From NCBI GenBank assembly GCA_029851415.1, contig CM056742.1, forward strand, positions 94,168,748 to 94,232,747: DNA of 64,000 nucleotides. Reading direction: 5' to 3'. The position numbers and the translations under genes were made by a program. The stretch comes from Eretmocerus hayati. Taxonomy: Eukaryota > Arthropoda > Insecta > Hymenoptera > Aphelinidae. The notes beneath the pieces are model-generated. The model searched no databases. It worked only from the letters and a program-made list of their open reading frames with translations, and had not been told where the DNA came from. This document shows, piece by piece, positions 35,670 through 47,654 of this stretch; positions within the stretch are counted from its first letter, which is position 1, and each line of letters starts with the position of its first letter.

Positions 35670-35810
35670 ATCTACTTGAGTCGACGCCTGCAGCTTTTTT
35701 CACTTCACTTTACTTCCAAAACTGCTTCTTTCCTTAACTTTTTTCGTACTTAGTTTGGTTTGGTGCACTGAGTTTGATTTGTCGCACTTAATTTGATTTG
35801 GTGCCCCTTT

Positions 35811-35830
35811 CCCTACCACACCTAGCACCA
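35811..35830 (-). other. Primer-binding-site-like sequence
   Basis: On the minus strand, one base inside the right LTR, the sequence is TGGTGCTAGGTGTGGTAGGG. TGG is appropriate for priming by a tRNA CCA end. The tRNA was not identified. Confidence 0.45.
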
Positions 35831-35831
35831 C

Positions 35832-36128
35832 TGTGACGTGGGATGGATAAGGAAAGGGCGGAAAGAATGAGTCAATAGGTGGACTTGATACTCATGTATT
35901 CTATGGAAGTATGTATGTAGTTAGAAAGTGGTGTTGGGAGTTTTGAGCGGTCTGGCGCGGCGCGAGAGGGTGGTGGCTTATATGCCCACGGTCCGCCGCG
36001 TCGTGCCTGACCAAAATGTGCAAGTTCGGCAACTTACAACTCGGGCGATGCCTTTCGAGGTTCATCGCACTGTTGCGAAGCCGAACGAACGATGGTGCAA
36101 ATGTGCATACATATGCACTATCGTTACA
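35832..36128 (-). repeat. LTR (right copy, probably 5') of the unclassified element
   Basis: 297 bp, 97 percent identical to 28795-29091, followed by the taat duplication. Confidence 0.85.
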
Positions 36129-36224
36129 TAATACTAAATTCCCAAAAGTTCACGTATCCATCCAATTTTGGTTTCCAAGTATAGGAACACATTATTTCTG
36201 AAGTCCCCTAATGTATGTGAGAGC

Positions 36225-39216
36225 CCTGCTGCAAAAGATCGATGAGGATGGATTGACTACCAATCGAATCCTATCGGGATGAATACATTTCAATCGGTTC
36301 TATCATTCGACCGGCGAGAGCAGTATTGGAATTCAATGCGGATCAATCGCACATAGACCCAATCTAGCTGAATCCTGAACTGTAGATTTGATATCACAAT
36401 TGCCAATCGAATTCTATACTGTTGATGAGGATTGATGTAAGCGAATATAATCCAATACTAGTATTCAGCATAGGATAGGATCCGGATGGATGGACGGAAG
36501 ATCTTTGCTGGTTCAATATGTTTGAATGAACCAATACAGTATCGGAATCAATCTAATGGGATAATGGATCCCGTCTCCCACTGCTCTATCGAGATCAATG
36601 CTTCAGAAACTGATTGAATTTGCGGAACGATACTGATTGTCTATCCTAACCAATCCCGAATGACAGGATTGAATTTAACCTTCTGAACACTATTGTTGAA
36701 ACAATCCTCAATCGAATTGAATACTTCTCTGTAGTACTGGTGTATAATAGCCTTGGTCATTCCTATCTGTCTCAAACATAAATGGAAAGATTCGAGTCAT
36801 TAGCCCTGGATCAATTCCAATCATCCCCCAATCACCTATTGCGTGATTGACCAATCAAGATGAATACGATACAGAATCGGATTGGAATTGTGGGTGCATG
36901 GTTATTCTATCCCTCTCAATACTCACAAACAGTATTCAACTCCTCTAGGTTTCATATATTTCAATCGAATTCAATACTGCTGAGCAGGATTGGAACTGCC
37001 TGAAGATAAGTTTTGCTATGAGTCTGAATCCTGCCAGGCAGCATTGAGTCGCCTGCGTCAATCGATTCCAATGATGACCCACTCACTCATTGCGTGATTG
37101 ACCAATCGAGATGAATACTACAGAATAGAATTGGAATCGTGGGTGCATGGTTATTCTATCCTTCTCAATGCCCACAATCAGTATTCAACTCCTCTAGGTT
37201 TCATATATTTCAATCGAATTCAATACTGCTGAGCAGGATTGGAACTGCCTGGAGATAAGTTTTGCTATGAGTCTGAATCCTGCCAGGCAGCATTGAGTCG
37301 CCTGCGTCAATTGATTCCAATGATGACCCACTCACTCATTGCGTGATTGACCAATCGAGATGAATACTACAGAATAGAATTGGAATCGTGGGTGCATGGT
37401 TATTCTATCCTCCTCAATGCTCACAATCAGTATTCAACTCCTCTAGGATCCATATATTTCAATCGAATTCAATACTGCTGAGCAGGATTGGAACTGCCTG
37501 AAGATGAGTTTTGCTATGAGTCTGAATCTTGCCAGGCAGCATTGAGTCGCCTGCGTCAATCGATTCCAATGATGACCCACTCACTCATTGCGTGATTGAT
37601 CAATCGAGATGAATACTACAGAATAGAATTGGAATCGTGGGTGCATGGTTATTCTATCCTCCTCAATGCTCACAATCAGTATTCAACTCCTCTAGGTTTC
37701 ATATATTTCAATCGAATTCAATACTGCTGAGCAGGATTGGAACTGCCTGAAGATAAGTTTTGCTATGAGTCTGAATCTTGCCAGGCAGCATTGAGTCGCC
37801 TGCGTCAATCGATTCCAATGATGACCCACTCACTCATTGCGTGATTGACCAATCGAGATGAATACTACAGAATAGAATTGGAATCGTGGGTGCATGGTTA
37901 TTCTATCCTCCTCAATGCTCACAATCAGTATTCAACTCCTCTAGGTTTCATATATTTCAATCAAATTCAATACTGCTGAGCAGGATTGGAACTGCCTGGA
38001 GATAAGTTTTGCTATGAGTCTGAATCCTGCCAGGCAGCATTGAGTCGCCTGCGTCAATCGATTCCAATGATGACCCACTCACTCATTGCGTGATTGACCA
38101 ATCGAGATGAATACTACAGAATAGAATTGGAAAAGTGGATGCATGGTTATTCTATCCTTCTCAATGCTCACAATCAGTATTCAACTCCTCTAGGTTTCAT
38201 ATATTTCAATCGAATTCAATACTGCTGAGCAGGATTGAGACTGCCTGAAGATAAGTTTTGCTATAAGTCTGAATCTTGCCAGGCAGCATTGAGTCGCCTG
38301 CGTCAATCGATTCCAATGATGACCCACTCACTCATTGCGTGATTGACAATCGAGATGAATACTACAGAATCGATTGGAATCGTGGGCGCATGGTTATTCT
38401 ATCCCTCTCAATACTTACAATCGGTATTGAACTCCTCTGGATTCCATGTATTTCAATCGAATTCAATACTGCTGAGCAAGATTGGTACGCTCTCAGGATA
38501 AGTTTCGCTATCGGTCTGAATCCTGCCGAGCAGCATTGAGTCGACTGCGTCAATCGATTCCAATGATGACCCACTCACTCATTGCGTGATTGGCCAATCG
38601 AGATGAATACTACAGAATAGAATAGGAATCGTGGGCGCATGGTTATTCTATCCCTCTCAATACTTACAATCGGTATTGAACTCCTCTAAATTCCATGTAT
38701 TTCTATCGAATTCAATACTGCTGAGCAAGATTGGTACGCTCTGAGGATAAGTTTTGCTATGAGTCTGAATCCTGCCGGGCAGCATCGAGTCGCCTGCGTC
38801 AATCGATTCCAATGATGACCCACTCACTCATTGCGTGATTGACCAATCGAGATGAATACTACAGAATAGAATTGGAATCGTGGGTGCATGGTTATTCTAT
38901 CCCTCTCAATACTCACAATCAGTATTCAACTCCTCTAGATTCAATATAATCCAATCGAATTCAATACTGCTGAATGGGATTGATAAGGCCTGAAGATGAG
39001 TTCTGCTATCGGCCTGAATTCTGCCAGGCAGCATTGAATTGACGGTGTGAATCGATTTCGATGATAACCCAATCACTCATTGCGTGATTGACCAATCGAG
39101 ATGGATACTACAGAGTAGAATCGGAATCATGGGTGCATGGTTATTTTATCCCTCTCAATACTCACAATCAGTAGTGAACTCCTCTAGATTTCATGTATCT
39201 CAATCGAATTCAATCT
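36225..39216. repeat. Compound satellite locus 2, first part: head and 249-bp units
   Basis: Same head as locus 1 (ccctgctgcaaaagatcgat), then 249-bp units with ttgcgtgatt at 36839, 37090, 37339, 37588, 37837, 38086 and 38335, and on to 39216. The insertion of the foldback-like element at 39217 interrupts it; the array continues at 49707. Confidence 0.88.
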
Positions 39217-41322
39217 GTTAGAATCAAATTTTGTCTCGATCGATATGAACGATCGAGACTTTATCGCTCGCGGGAATTTCAAATCATATTATTACATGAC
39301 TCGGCTAATGTAAGCTCACTTTAATCAACGGATTTGTTGATTAAGTGACATAGATCGATATTGGATTACTCCAATTCGATCTATGGACCTTTAAGGCTAC
39401 TCGCAATTCGAGTGTCGCAACTTGAAGGATTTTGATGGAATTTCAAATACATGAAAAATGAGTTGAGAAACGAAAAATTCTTTGATTCTACGCTAGATGT
39501 TGGTGCGTTTCGTCTTTCCTCTCCGGATCAGACTCTTCAGGGGGGCTGAAGAGATCCGAGTAGAGGTTGGCCCCCGACGTCACCTAGCCAAAGTGGCTTG
39601 ATGGTCATGATTTCCATCGGGCTCATATGTTACACGAGGGCTTTTGCAGCCACTCGCGAGAAGGGTTTTCATCTCGGTTGTTTATTCGCCGACAACCGGT
39701 GACAATTAGAATCAATTTTTGTCTCGATCGATATGAACGATCGAGACTTTATCGCTCGCGGGAATTTCAAATCATATTATTACATGACTCGGCTAATGCA
39801 AGCTAATTTTAATCAACGGATTTGATGATTAAGTGACATAGATCGATATTGGATTACTCCAATTCGATCTATGTACCTTCAAGGCACCTCGCAATTCGAG
39901 TGTCGCAACTTGAAGGATTTTGATGGAATTTCAAATACATGAAAAATGAGATGAGAAACGAAAAATTTTTTCATTCTACGCTAGATGTTGGTGCGTTTCG
40001 TCTTTCCTCTCCGGATCAGACTCTTCAGGGGGGCTGAAGAGATCCGAGTAGAGGTTGGTCCCCGACGTCACCTAGCCAAAGTGGATTGATGGTCATGATT
40101 TGGATCGGGCTTATATGTTACACGAGGGCTTTTGCAGCCACTCGTGAGAAAGGTTCTCATCTCGAATGTTTATTCGCCGACAACCGGTGACAATTAGAAT
40201 CAATTTTTGTCTCGATCGATATGAACGATCGAGACTTTATCGCTCGCGGGAATTTCAAATCATATTATTACATGACTCGGCTAATGCAAACTAATCTTAA
40301 TCAACGGATTTGTTGATTAAGTGACATAGATCGATATTGGATTACTCCAATTCGATCTATGTACCTTCAAGGCACCTCGCAATTCGAGTGTCGCAACTTG
40401 AAGGATTTTGCTGGAATTTCAAATACATGAAAAATGAGATCTGAAACGAAAAATTTTTTAATTCTACGCTAGATGTTGGCGCGGTTCGTCTTCCCTCTCC
40501 GGATCAGACTCTTCAGGGGGGCTGAAGAGATCGTAGTAGAGGTTGGCCCCCGACGTCACCTAGCCAAAGTGGCTTGATGGTCATGATTTTGGTCGGGCTT
40601 ATATGTTACACGAGGGCTTTTGCAGCCACTCGCGAGGAAGGTTTTTATCTCGGTTGTTTATTCGCCGACAACCGGTGACAATTAGAATCAATTTTTGACT
40701 CTATCGATATGAACGATCGAGACTTTATCGCTCGCGGGAATTTCAAATCATATTATTACATGACTCGGCTTATGAAGCTAATTTTCATCAACGGATTTGT
40801 TGATGAAGTGACATAGATCGATATTGGATTACTCCAATTCGATCTATGTACCTTCAAGGCACCTCGCAATTCGAGTGTCGCAACTTGAAGGATTTTGATG
40901 GAATTCCAAATACATGAAGAATGAGATGAGAAACGAGAAATTTTTTGATTCTACGCTAGATGTTGGTGCGTTTCGTCTTTCCTCTCCGGATCAGACTCTT
41001 CAGGGGGGCTGAAGAGATCCGAGTAGAGGTTGGCCCCCGACGTCACCTAGCCAAAGTGGCTTGATGGTCATGATTTTGATCGAGCTTATATGTTACACGA
41101 GGGCTTTTGCAGCCACTCGCGAGGAAGGATTTCATCTCGGTTGTTTATTCGCCGACAACCGGTGACAGTTAGAATCAATTTTTGTCTCGATCGATATGAA
41201 CGATCGAGACTTTATCGCTCGCGGGAATTTCAAATCATATTATTACATGACTCGGCTAATACCAGCTAATTTTATCCAACGGATTTGTTGATTAAGTGAC
41301 ATAGATTACTCCAATTCGATCT
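39217..41322 (+). repeat. 488-bp tandem units with conserved hairpins
   Basis: Each unit carries a 10-bp perfect stem, gtctcgatcg / cgatcgagac with a 7-nt loop (one arm mutated in the unit at 40697). It also has ctcttcag / ctgaagag around a G-run and ggttgt / gacaacc before ccggtgac. Units differ only by scattered substitutions. Confidence 0.85.
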
Positions 41323-41388
41323 AAAGGTACATAGATCGAATTGGAGTAATCCAATATCGATCTATGTCACTTAATCAACAAATCCGTT
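41278..41388. repeat. Central inversion point of the foldback arms
   Basis: caacggatttgttgattaag on the left is mirrored by cttaatcaacaaatccgtt on the right around attactccaattcgatct, a 10-bp loop (aaaggtacat) and its inverse. The left side lacks about 9 bases of the unit (cgatattgg). The right side ends where the Bel/Pao LTR begins. Confidence 0.8.
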
Positions 41389-41641
41389 TGTTTATCGCGG
41401 AAAGTGGTGGTTTAAATAATTTTCACTCAAACACATTTTGTAAGTGAAAAACAACAAACTGATTCATTGCCTATAGCTACAAGCTAAATGGCGAGGTGGT
41501 GCGGACGAGCGATGGACGAGAACTGGCGAGAGACGCGGAAGGCGACAAGCGCGACGTCGAGAAGCTTGAGTGCGAGCGCAAAATGGCGGTAGCGCGCCAA
41601 AAATTCAAATAGTATAAGATAGATAGATATGAAACTGAACA
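41389..41641 (-). repeat. 3' LTR of Bel/Pao element
   Basis: 253 bp with plus-strand ends tgtttatcgcgg and gaaactgaaca; on the coding strand it starts TGTTCAGTTTC and ends GATAAACA. It differs from the other LTR at two positions. Confidence 0.95.
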
Positions 41642-41655
41642 TACCGCCCACCTCG
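41642..41655 (-). other. Polypurine-like tract of Bel/Pao element
   Basis: On the coding strand CGAGGTGGGCGGTA directly precedes the 3' LTR. It is the usual site for plus-strand priming. Confidence 0.6.
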
Positions 41656-42287
41656 ATTTGTTACACTTCAAAAATCGATGACTTAAGTAGTTTCATTTTA
41701 CAATATAATTCAATAAATTGGCTAGACTCGAAAGGAATACAATCCAAGGGTGAACGGCCAAAAATCAAAATTACGAATAAAGAGCAATAGGCTCAAGAGC
41801 TATCTTTGCTCTAGAAGTAAAAAAATCATAATGAATCAACCGGTTATTTCGACGGTGATTGAATTGATCAACGCAAGAAAACCTTTGGACCGATAAAGGC
41901 CAATAAACCAATAAAATCGTATGTACAGAAAAAATCTACTAAACTACAGGAAATAAATCTCAATTTCAGAAGATCGAAATCAAAGTTAAACATTTACCAT
42001 CTCGGTTCTATAAAAGGTAAGCTAAGTTCCGATCACCCGGGATCTAGTCCCAAAAGGAGGCGCATTCATTCCTTTAGGATATGAATGTCCTTGGCAACCG
42101 CGCAAGTGATTCTATGTTCATATAGTGATCGCACGATCACAAGCCACTAACCTAGTGCTTGTGTACGGACAAGTCACTGATACTACTGGAAAAGACTCTA
42201 GTTGAAGAACCCAATGATTTTATGCTTATGACTCTGAGACCTAAATCTCCATTCAACTTCACATCACTAAGTGTTCATTAAGAGGAT
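41656..42287 (-). other. 3' untranslated region of Bel/Pao element
   Basis: About 630 bp of AT-rich sequence between the pol stop and the polypurine tract. No reading frame is credible. Confidence 0.7.
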
Positions 42288-45200
42288 TTAACCTTCATCA
42301 CTATCTTCTTCCGACGAGTCATCGGGAACAAGCAGCACTAGTTTGACTATTGGTCGAACGAATGTGGAGTTGGCGGTGCGAACTTCGACCACCCGTATCC
42401 TTCCATCGGCACCAGGGAATGTTTGAGTGACAACAGCCATAGGCCAAAGTGCTGGTGAACGACAGTCCTCTCGAAGCAATACCACATCGTTCATCCGGAA
42501 AGCTCTTGAAGGCCTCGACCATTTGTGTCGTTCTTGTAGAGCTTGTAGATAATCCCTTGACCATGACTTCCAAAATTCCTGGACCAATTGAGTCATCCAT
42601 CTCCAACGCTTATTGACTGGGATTGGTCCTTTAGGTACAGAAGGCTCTGGAATTATGAACGAAGGTCTCTGTATCAAGAAATGTGCGGGTGTAAGCACGG
42701 CAAAGTCAGAAGGGTCATCTCGGAGAGGAGCTAACGGTCTCGAATTTAAACAAGCTTCAATCTGACATAGCAAGGTGGAAACTTCAACGAAAGTGAGAAT
42801 ATGGTCACCAACTATCCTTTTAAAGTGATGTTTGGCGGATTTAACAGCAGCCTCCCATATTCCCCCGAAGTGCGGCGCCGAAGGTGGGTTGAATCTCCAT
42901 TCCGTTCCCAGATTTGTCAGATCTATAGCAAGTTCCTTGAACTCCTGAGATGCTTGATCAAAGCGCTGGCGAAGTTCAGCATCAGCACCAACGAAGTTGA
43001 GCGCGTTGTCGCTCTCCAATTTGGAACAGTGTCCTCGCCTTGCAGTGAATCGCTTGAAGGCTGCGAGGAATGCTTCCGAAGTGAGGTCTTCCACAGCCTC
43101 CAAGTGCGTAGCTCTTGTGCTAAGACATACAAAAATACAAACATAAGCTTTCATGGTCCCTTTCCCTTTAGCTTTCACCAACCGTATTTTGAATGGACCG
43201 GCAAAGTCCACTCCCGAATGTTCAAAGGGGTAAGCTGGAGTGACTCGATTCTTAGGCAGATCTCCCATCAATTGGGTAGACATTTTAGCGGAAAATCTGA
43301 GACATACCGTGCATTTGTCGATTAGCACCTTTACCGCTTGTCGACCAGTGATAATCCAGTACCGATTCCGTAGATGAGCCAAAGTTAACTGCGTCCCTCC
43401 GTGCTGCGTTTCTTCGTGAGCTCTCCTGGTAAGCAAAACCGTCAAAGGGCTCTTGCTAGGCAGAATCAGCGGGTGTTTTGCGGTGTAGTCCAAATTTGAA
43501 TGGCGAAGTCTGCCTCCAATCCGCAGAAGTCCTCGGTCTAAAAAGGGTCGTAATTTCGTTAATTGTGTGCCTTTCAACTCTTGATTCTTCTCAAGACCTC
43601 TGAAAATATCCCGAAAGGTGTGTTTCTGTACAAGATGAACCCATAGCAATTCAGCATTTCTAATCTCAGCAGTATTCAATGATCCGTCAGAAACCGCCTC
43701 AAGATCCATAAACTGCAATCGCAGCAAACCAATCTTTACCCTATTTTTCTCGCTTAGACGAGAACCAAATTTCGTCAAAAAGCGAACACAAAGCGCAGTG
43801 ATCCGAAAAAGATTATTAGCAGATGAATATCTGTTAAGCAGTTCGTTGTCAGGTGAGTCATCCGGATACTGTAACGCAGTGGCATGAGAAGTGGTTCGCT
43901 CTTCGAGCGGTTTGACCTGCACATTCTCCGCCTCAGTAGTCCACGGTTGACTCAACTCTGAAAGAAACAAAGGACCTTTCCACCAAAGATCGAATGTGGA
44001 TAGCAACTCAGGACTTAAGCCTCGCGAAACCACGTCAGCAGGGTTGTCCTTTGATCTGACATGGTGCCAGTGAGCCTGAGGAAGCAACTCTTGAATTTGT
44101 GAACACCTATTTGCAACAAACGTCTGCCAACGATTTGGCAGAGCCCTAATCCAATACAACACATCCTTCGAGTCTGACCATAAATGAGTCGATGCTATCT
44201 CAAGAGGCATGATTTTCAAGAAGTGATCAGTGAGTTTTGCTAGTAATAACGCCGCGCAAAGCTCTAGGCGAGGTATACTAATTGTCTTGATTGGCGCTAC
44301 CTTTGACTTGGCGCATTGCAATGACACATTAACCTGACCATTCCTGATCAATCTTGAATAAATTACTGCCCCGAATGCCTTGGAAGAAGCATCTGCAAAC
44401 CCGTGAAGCTCTATGATTAACCCCTGACTCGAATAACCTATCCACCTAGGTATCCTGATTTCTTCCAAATTAGTCAGCTCCTTATACCAATTAGACCACT
44501 TTTCTGAATATTCCTCCGGAAGCACATCATCCCAATCACACTTTAGCAACCAAAGAGATTGCATGAATATTTTAGCCCAAATTACTACAGGAGCTAACCA
44601 TCCTAGAGGGTCAAAGATTTTTGCCGTGAGTGATAAAACCGATCTCTTGGTCAAATTCTGACTGTCAAAAGCTTGAGGCTTGATCCTGAAATGAAAATAA
44701 TCCTCTCTTGGTGCCCAAGAAAGGCCCAGTATAGAGGTACAATCATCAGAATCAAACGTCGCCGAGCCGTGAATCCTATGATCGACCGGAATATGTTCGA
44801 TCAATTGAACATTATTGGCTGCCCATTTCCTTAGCTCGAATCCGCCCACCTTGAGAATTTGTATCAGCTGAGATTGTTTCTCTCGTGTTTCATCCAAAGT
44901 TTCTCCCCCCGACATAAAATCATCCATATAAGATTCATCTTCGATGATTTTAATAGCAAGGACGAAAAGGTGACCATAATCTTTCGCTAACTGTCTCAGC
45001 ACCCTGATAGCTAGAAACGGTGAGCATTTCAACCCATAAGTAACCGTTTTGAGTAAGTAGAGCAGAACTTCTGAATCCGAATTTTCTCTCCACAAAATCA
45101 TTTGCAAATGTTGATCTCGAGGATCTACCAATATTTGCCTGTACATTTTCTCAATGTCTGCTACAAACACGAATTCATAACGCCGCCATTTTAGAATCAG

Positions 45201-47654
45201 ATCAATCAACTCTGGGAGCAAATTCTCACCAGTGTAGAGAAGATCATTCAAAGACGTGCCGTGAATTTTGTTCGAACCATTGAAAACCGTCCGTAGCTTT
45301 TTAGAGCCTTGGAGAACTCCATGATGAGGAAGAACGTAGCCACGATTTTCATCCTCAACCGACAAGTTTGAAGCTTTTTCCATATGTGAAAGTTGTTCAT
45401 ACTCCAACATAAATTTTTTGTATTTAGCTTCAAAATCAGAATTTTTAGTGAATTTCCGTTCCATAGAATAGAGCGTTTGAAGGGCTGATTTATATGAATC
45501 ACCAAGATTGAAAGTCAAACTATCCATCAGTTCTTGTTTCACCGGTAATCGTACGACGTATCTACCACTTGGGTCTTGCCTATGGGTCTCTTGGAAATGT
45601 TCCTCGCATTTACGATCGTCTTCTGTTAACTTTTTACTGACCGTAAGAATTTCTTCTTGCTTCCAAAATTTTTCAAGTATCGAGTGTAACATTGAATTAT
45701 CGACCAAGTGAAAATAAGAAGCAGCAGATTCCGAGCTTTGACCGATGCTAGAGGATACAACCCAACCTAAAGCAGTATTCGTAGCAATAGGTTGATTTGA
45801 TGGATCGATTTTAGCCTTTTTCACCCCATCAAGCACGATTTGAGCGTGAATCTTTGCTCCGAGCAACATATCAATCGATCGCGTTTTGAGAAAGTGGGGA
45901 TCGGCTAATTCCAAACCTTTGAGATGATCCCATTTTTCCATACCCAAAGAAATAGAAGCCTTATAGCCAGATACTTTAGGAATTATGAAGGCCGTCACAT
46001 CACAACTAAAATCAGAAGAGAATCTGGGATGCACGATAAAATTGGCGGTACCTCGAGAAGCACAAGTATTGAGGTCAGCAACACCTTTGATTTGTACCTT
46101 CGATTTAGTCCTTTTAATTCCTAATTTTTGGCAAGCATTCTCCGTAATAAAAGAAGACTGTGAACAATGATCAACCAAAGCCGTAAAAAAGTACTCAAAC
46201 CCGTCTGATGAGATTACCTTGACGACTGCCGTTGGCAAAAGCACGAAACTTGAGCTTTCCACCGAAGTTAGACAAGAGGTAGTAGTAGCGTGCGAATTTT
46301 CACAGTTTCCCGAACCTTTTCCATCCCCCGGTGGGACAGAATCACCCTTTTTGTCATTACCCTGAGGTTCGACTGGCCTCTGAAATTCCGTATGAATGAA
46401 ACTATGATGTTTCCCGTTACACTTGCGACAAACTTTCGTCGACTTACAAGTTTTTACACTGTGATGGCCGAAACAGAGGTAACATAACCGTTTTCCCGTT
46501 ATGAAAGCTCGTCGATCAGCTACACTTTTTGCTTTGAAAGAATCGCATTGGGAAAGATGATGACTGTCCGAGCAACTAGGGCACACTCTTTTTGGATGGT
46601 CGGAATCCGTATCCGTGGCCATCGAGTGTGTCTTACCAGATCCCGAAGACTTAGCTGGTTGACTAGAAGAGGAGGGTTTTTGTATACTTTCCATTGATTC
46701 TAAAGTAGCAAGCTGATCTTTGAAAAAGCTTTCCAACTGAGCTACAGATGGAGGAACATTCGTCTTGCCCAAATGCTTCTCCCACTCCTTTCTTGTAGCA
46801 GAGTCGAATTTTGAAACTGTGAAAAATACGAATAAATCTTCGCCACTCGTTTCAATAGGACGTCCGAGTCCATTCAAAAAAATTTTCATTTCAAAGGCGC
46901 CCGAAAAAAGCTTCTTCATCTCTGCATGAGAATCCGTTTTCATTGCCTTCAAAGAGACGAAAGCGCCAAGGGACAAGTTGACAAGCCTTCGCTTGTTCTC
47001 ATAATAATCGCACAAGTCCGACCAGGCCTTGTTATAGTTATCCCCAATAATCTCTATCCCTTTGATAAGATCCAATGCCTCGCCTGACAACTTCGTCCTC
47101 AAATGATAGAATTTGACAACAGGTTCTAATTCACGGCGATGCACTAATGATTTGAACAAATCCCGAAAATTAGCCCACTCATTGAACTTTCCAGAAAAGA
47201 CTGGAAGGTCAATTTTCGCTAGAGAATAGGAATTTTCTCCATGAAATACGTTTGGCACGATTGGAGCAGCAGTAGCATTAGCCTCCCTTTCGGCCCGTTC
47301 CTGATCCTCGAAGTTATTCAAAACCTCTTGAAAATCAGACTTATTTGCAAGATATGACTCTTCAACTAAATCCGCAAGCTCCATCTTGAAGTAATCATGC
47401 TCAAGAAGTTTGCTTTTACTCGCCAATATCTTCGCGTGATTTTGACAAAAAGTGAGATAAACCGCGTCCAGTCTCTCAAGTCTGGTTGTAGCACCAGCTT
47501 TAGTCATCTTATCTTGCCCCAAAGCCTTATAATTTTTGAAAGAATTGGCAACTTTCCGTTGCAACTCCAGTTGTTGCTCATATATAGCTTCCATCGCTAT
47601 TTGAAATTCCGAACCGATGAACAACCAACCGAAAAAACCGAACCGAATACCCAA
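42288..47654 (-). CDS. Bel/Pao Gag-Pol polyprotein
   Basis: An open frame of 1788 codons. The likely start is the second ATG (residue 21, MEAIYEQQ), because the first 20 residues are hydrophobic and unlike Gag. Order: Gag (DUF1759-like) about 30-330; three zinc-knuckle-like motifs at 358-370, 391-403 and 409-421; aspartic protease (DUF1758-like) near 485-600 with Asp495; RT (Peptidase_A17-type region) about 770-1000 with Asp833 and YMDD at 909-912; RNase H with Asp1088, Glu1131 and Asp1161; integrase with His1413/His1418/Cys1448/Cys1451 and Asp1483, Asp1549 and Glu1601; DUF5641-like tail about 1680-1775; acidic end. Two oddities: the protease motif reads VDHCSQS instead of the usual DSG/DTG, and the second integrase Asp is followed by N-A rather than N-G. 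It copies and integrates the element. Other frames of 65-174 residues over this span are shadows. Confidence 0.95.
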   Translation of the reverse strand: MGIRFGFFGWLFIGSEFQIAMEAIYEQQLELQRKVANSFKNYKALGQDKMTKAGATTRLERLDAVYLTFCQNHAKILASKSKLLEHDYFKMELADLVEESYLANKSDFQEVLNNFEDQERAEREANATAAPIVPNVFHGENSYSLAKIDLPVFSGKFNEWANFRDLFKSLVHRRELEPVVKFYHLRTKLSGEALDLIKGIEIIGDNYNKAWSDLCDYYENKRRLVNLSLGAFVSLKAMKTDSHAEMKKLFSGAFEMKIFLNGLGRPIETSGEDLFVFFTVSKFDSATRKEWEKHLGKTNVPPSVAQLESFFKDQLATLESMESIQKPSSSSQPAKSSGSGKTHSMATDTDSDHPKRVCPSCSDSHHLSQCDSFKAKSVADRRAFITGKRLCYLCFGHHSVKTCKSTKVCRKCNGKHHSFIHTEFQRPVEPQGNDKKGDSVPPGDGKGSGNCENSHATTTSCLTSVESSSFVLLPTAVVKVISSDGFEYFFTALVDHCSQSSFITENACQKLGIKRTKSKVQIKGVADLNTCASRGTANFIVHPRFSSDFSCDVTAFIIPKVSGYKASISLGMEKWDHLKGLELADPHFLKTRSIDMLLGAKIHAQIVLDGVKKAKIDPSNQPIATNTALGWVVSSSIGQSSESAASYFHLVDNSMLHSILEKFWKQEEILTVSKKLTEDDRKCEEHFQETHRQDPSGRYVVRLPVKQELMDSLTFNLGDSYKSALQTLYSMERKFTKNSDFEAKYKKFMLEYEQLSHMEKASNLSVEDENRGYVLPHHGVLQGSKKLRTVFNGSNKIHGTSLNDLLYTGENLLPELIDLILKWRRYEFVFVADIEKMYRQILVDPRDQHLQMILWRENSDSEVLLYLLKTVTYGLKCSPFLAIRVLRQLAKDYGHLFVLAIKIIEDESYMDDFMSGGETLDETREKQSQLIQILKVGGFELRKWAANNVQLIEHIPVDHRIHGSATFDSDDCTSILGLSWAPREDYFHFRIKPQAFDSQNLTKRSVLSLTAKIFDPLGWLAPVVIWAKIFMQSLWLLKCDWDDVLPEEYSEKWSNWYKELTNLEEIRIPRWIGYSSQGLIIELHGFADASSKAFGAVIYSRLIRNGQVNVSLQCAKSKVAPIKTISIPRLELCAALLLAKLTDHFLKIMPLEIASTHLWSDSKDVLYWIRALPNRWQTFVANRCSQIQELLPQAHWHHVRSKDNPADVVSRGLSPELLSTFDLWWKGPLFLSELSQPWTTEAENVQVKPLEERTTSHATALQYPDDSPDNELLNRYSSANNLFRITALCVRFLTKFGSRLSEKNRVKIGLLRLQFMDLEAVSDGSLNTAEIRNAELLWVHLVQKHTFRDIFRGLEKNQELKGTQLTKLRPFLDRGLLRIGGRLRHSNLDYTAKHPLILPSKSPLTVLLTRRAHEETQHGGTQLTLAHLRNRYWIITGRQAVKVLIDKCTVCLRFSAKMSTQLMGDLPKNRVTPAYPFEHSGVDFAGPFKIRLVKAKGKGTMKAYVCIFVCLSTRATHLEAVEDLTSEAFLAAFKRFTARRGHCSKLESDNALNFVGADAELRQRFDQASQEFKELAIDLTNLGTEWRFNPPSAPHFGGIWEAAVKSAKHHFKRIVGDHILTFVEVSTLLCQIEACLNSRPLAPLRDDPSDFAVLTPAHFLIQRPSFIIPEPSVPKGPIPVNKRWRWMTQLVQEFWKSWSRDYLQALQERHKWSRPSRAFRMNDVVLLREDCRSPALWPMAVVTQTFPGADGRIRVVEVRTANSTFVRPIVKLVLLVPDDSSEEDSDEG

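Larger units (their letters stand above)
28795..36128 (-). mobile_element. Unclassified LTR-flanked element with unfamiliar reading frames
   Basis: Two 297-bp direct repeats (9 differences, 97 percent identity) with TG...CA ends bound the element. A 4-bp duplication, taat, lies at 28791-28794 and 36129-36132. The primer-site-like TGGTGCTAGGTG one base from the right LTR, plus all substantial frames, suggest minus orientation. No RT, integrase or protease motif was seen. Without the 3394-bp TIR insertion and its 4-bp duplication the element is about 3.9 kb. A clear polypurine tract was not found. It may be a non-autonomous LTR element that carries acquired genes. Confidence 0.75.

Noticed and set aside
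42801..43325. 174-residue plus-strand frame
   Set aside because: Antisense shadow of the Bel/Pao integrase region.
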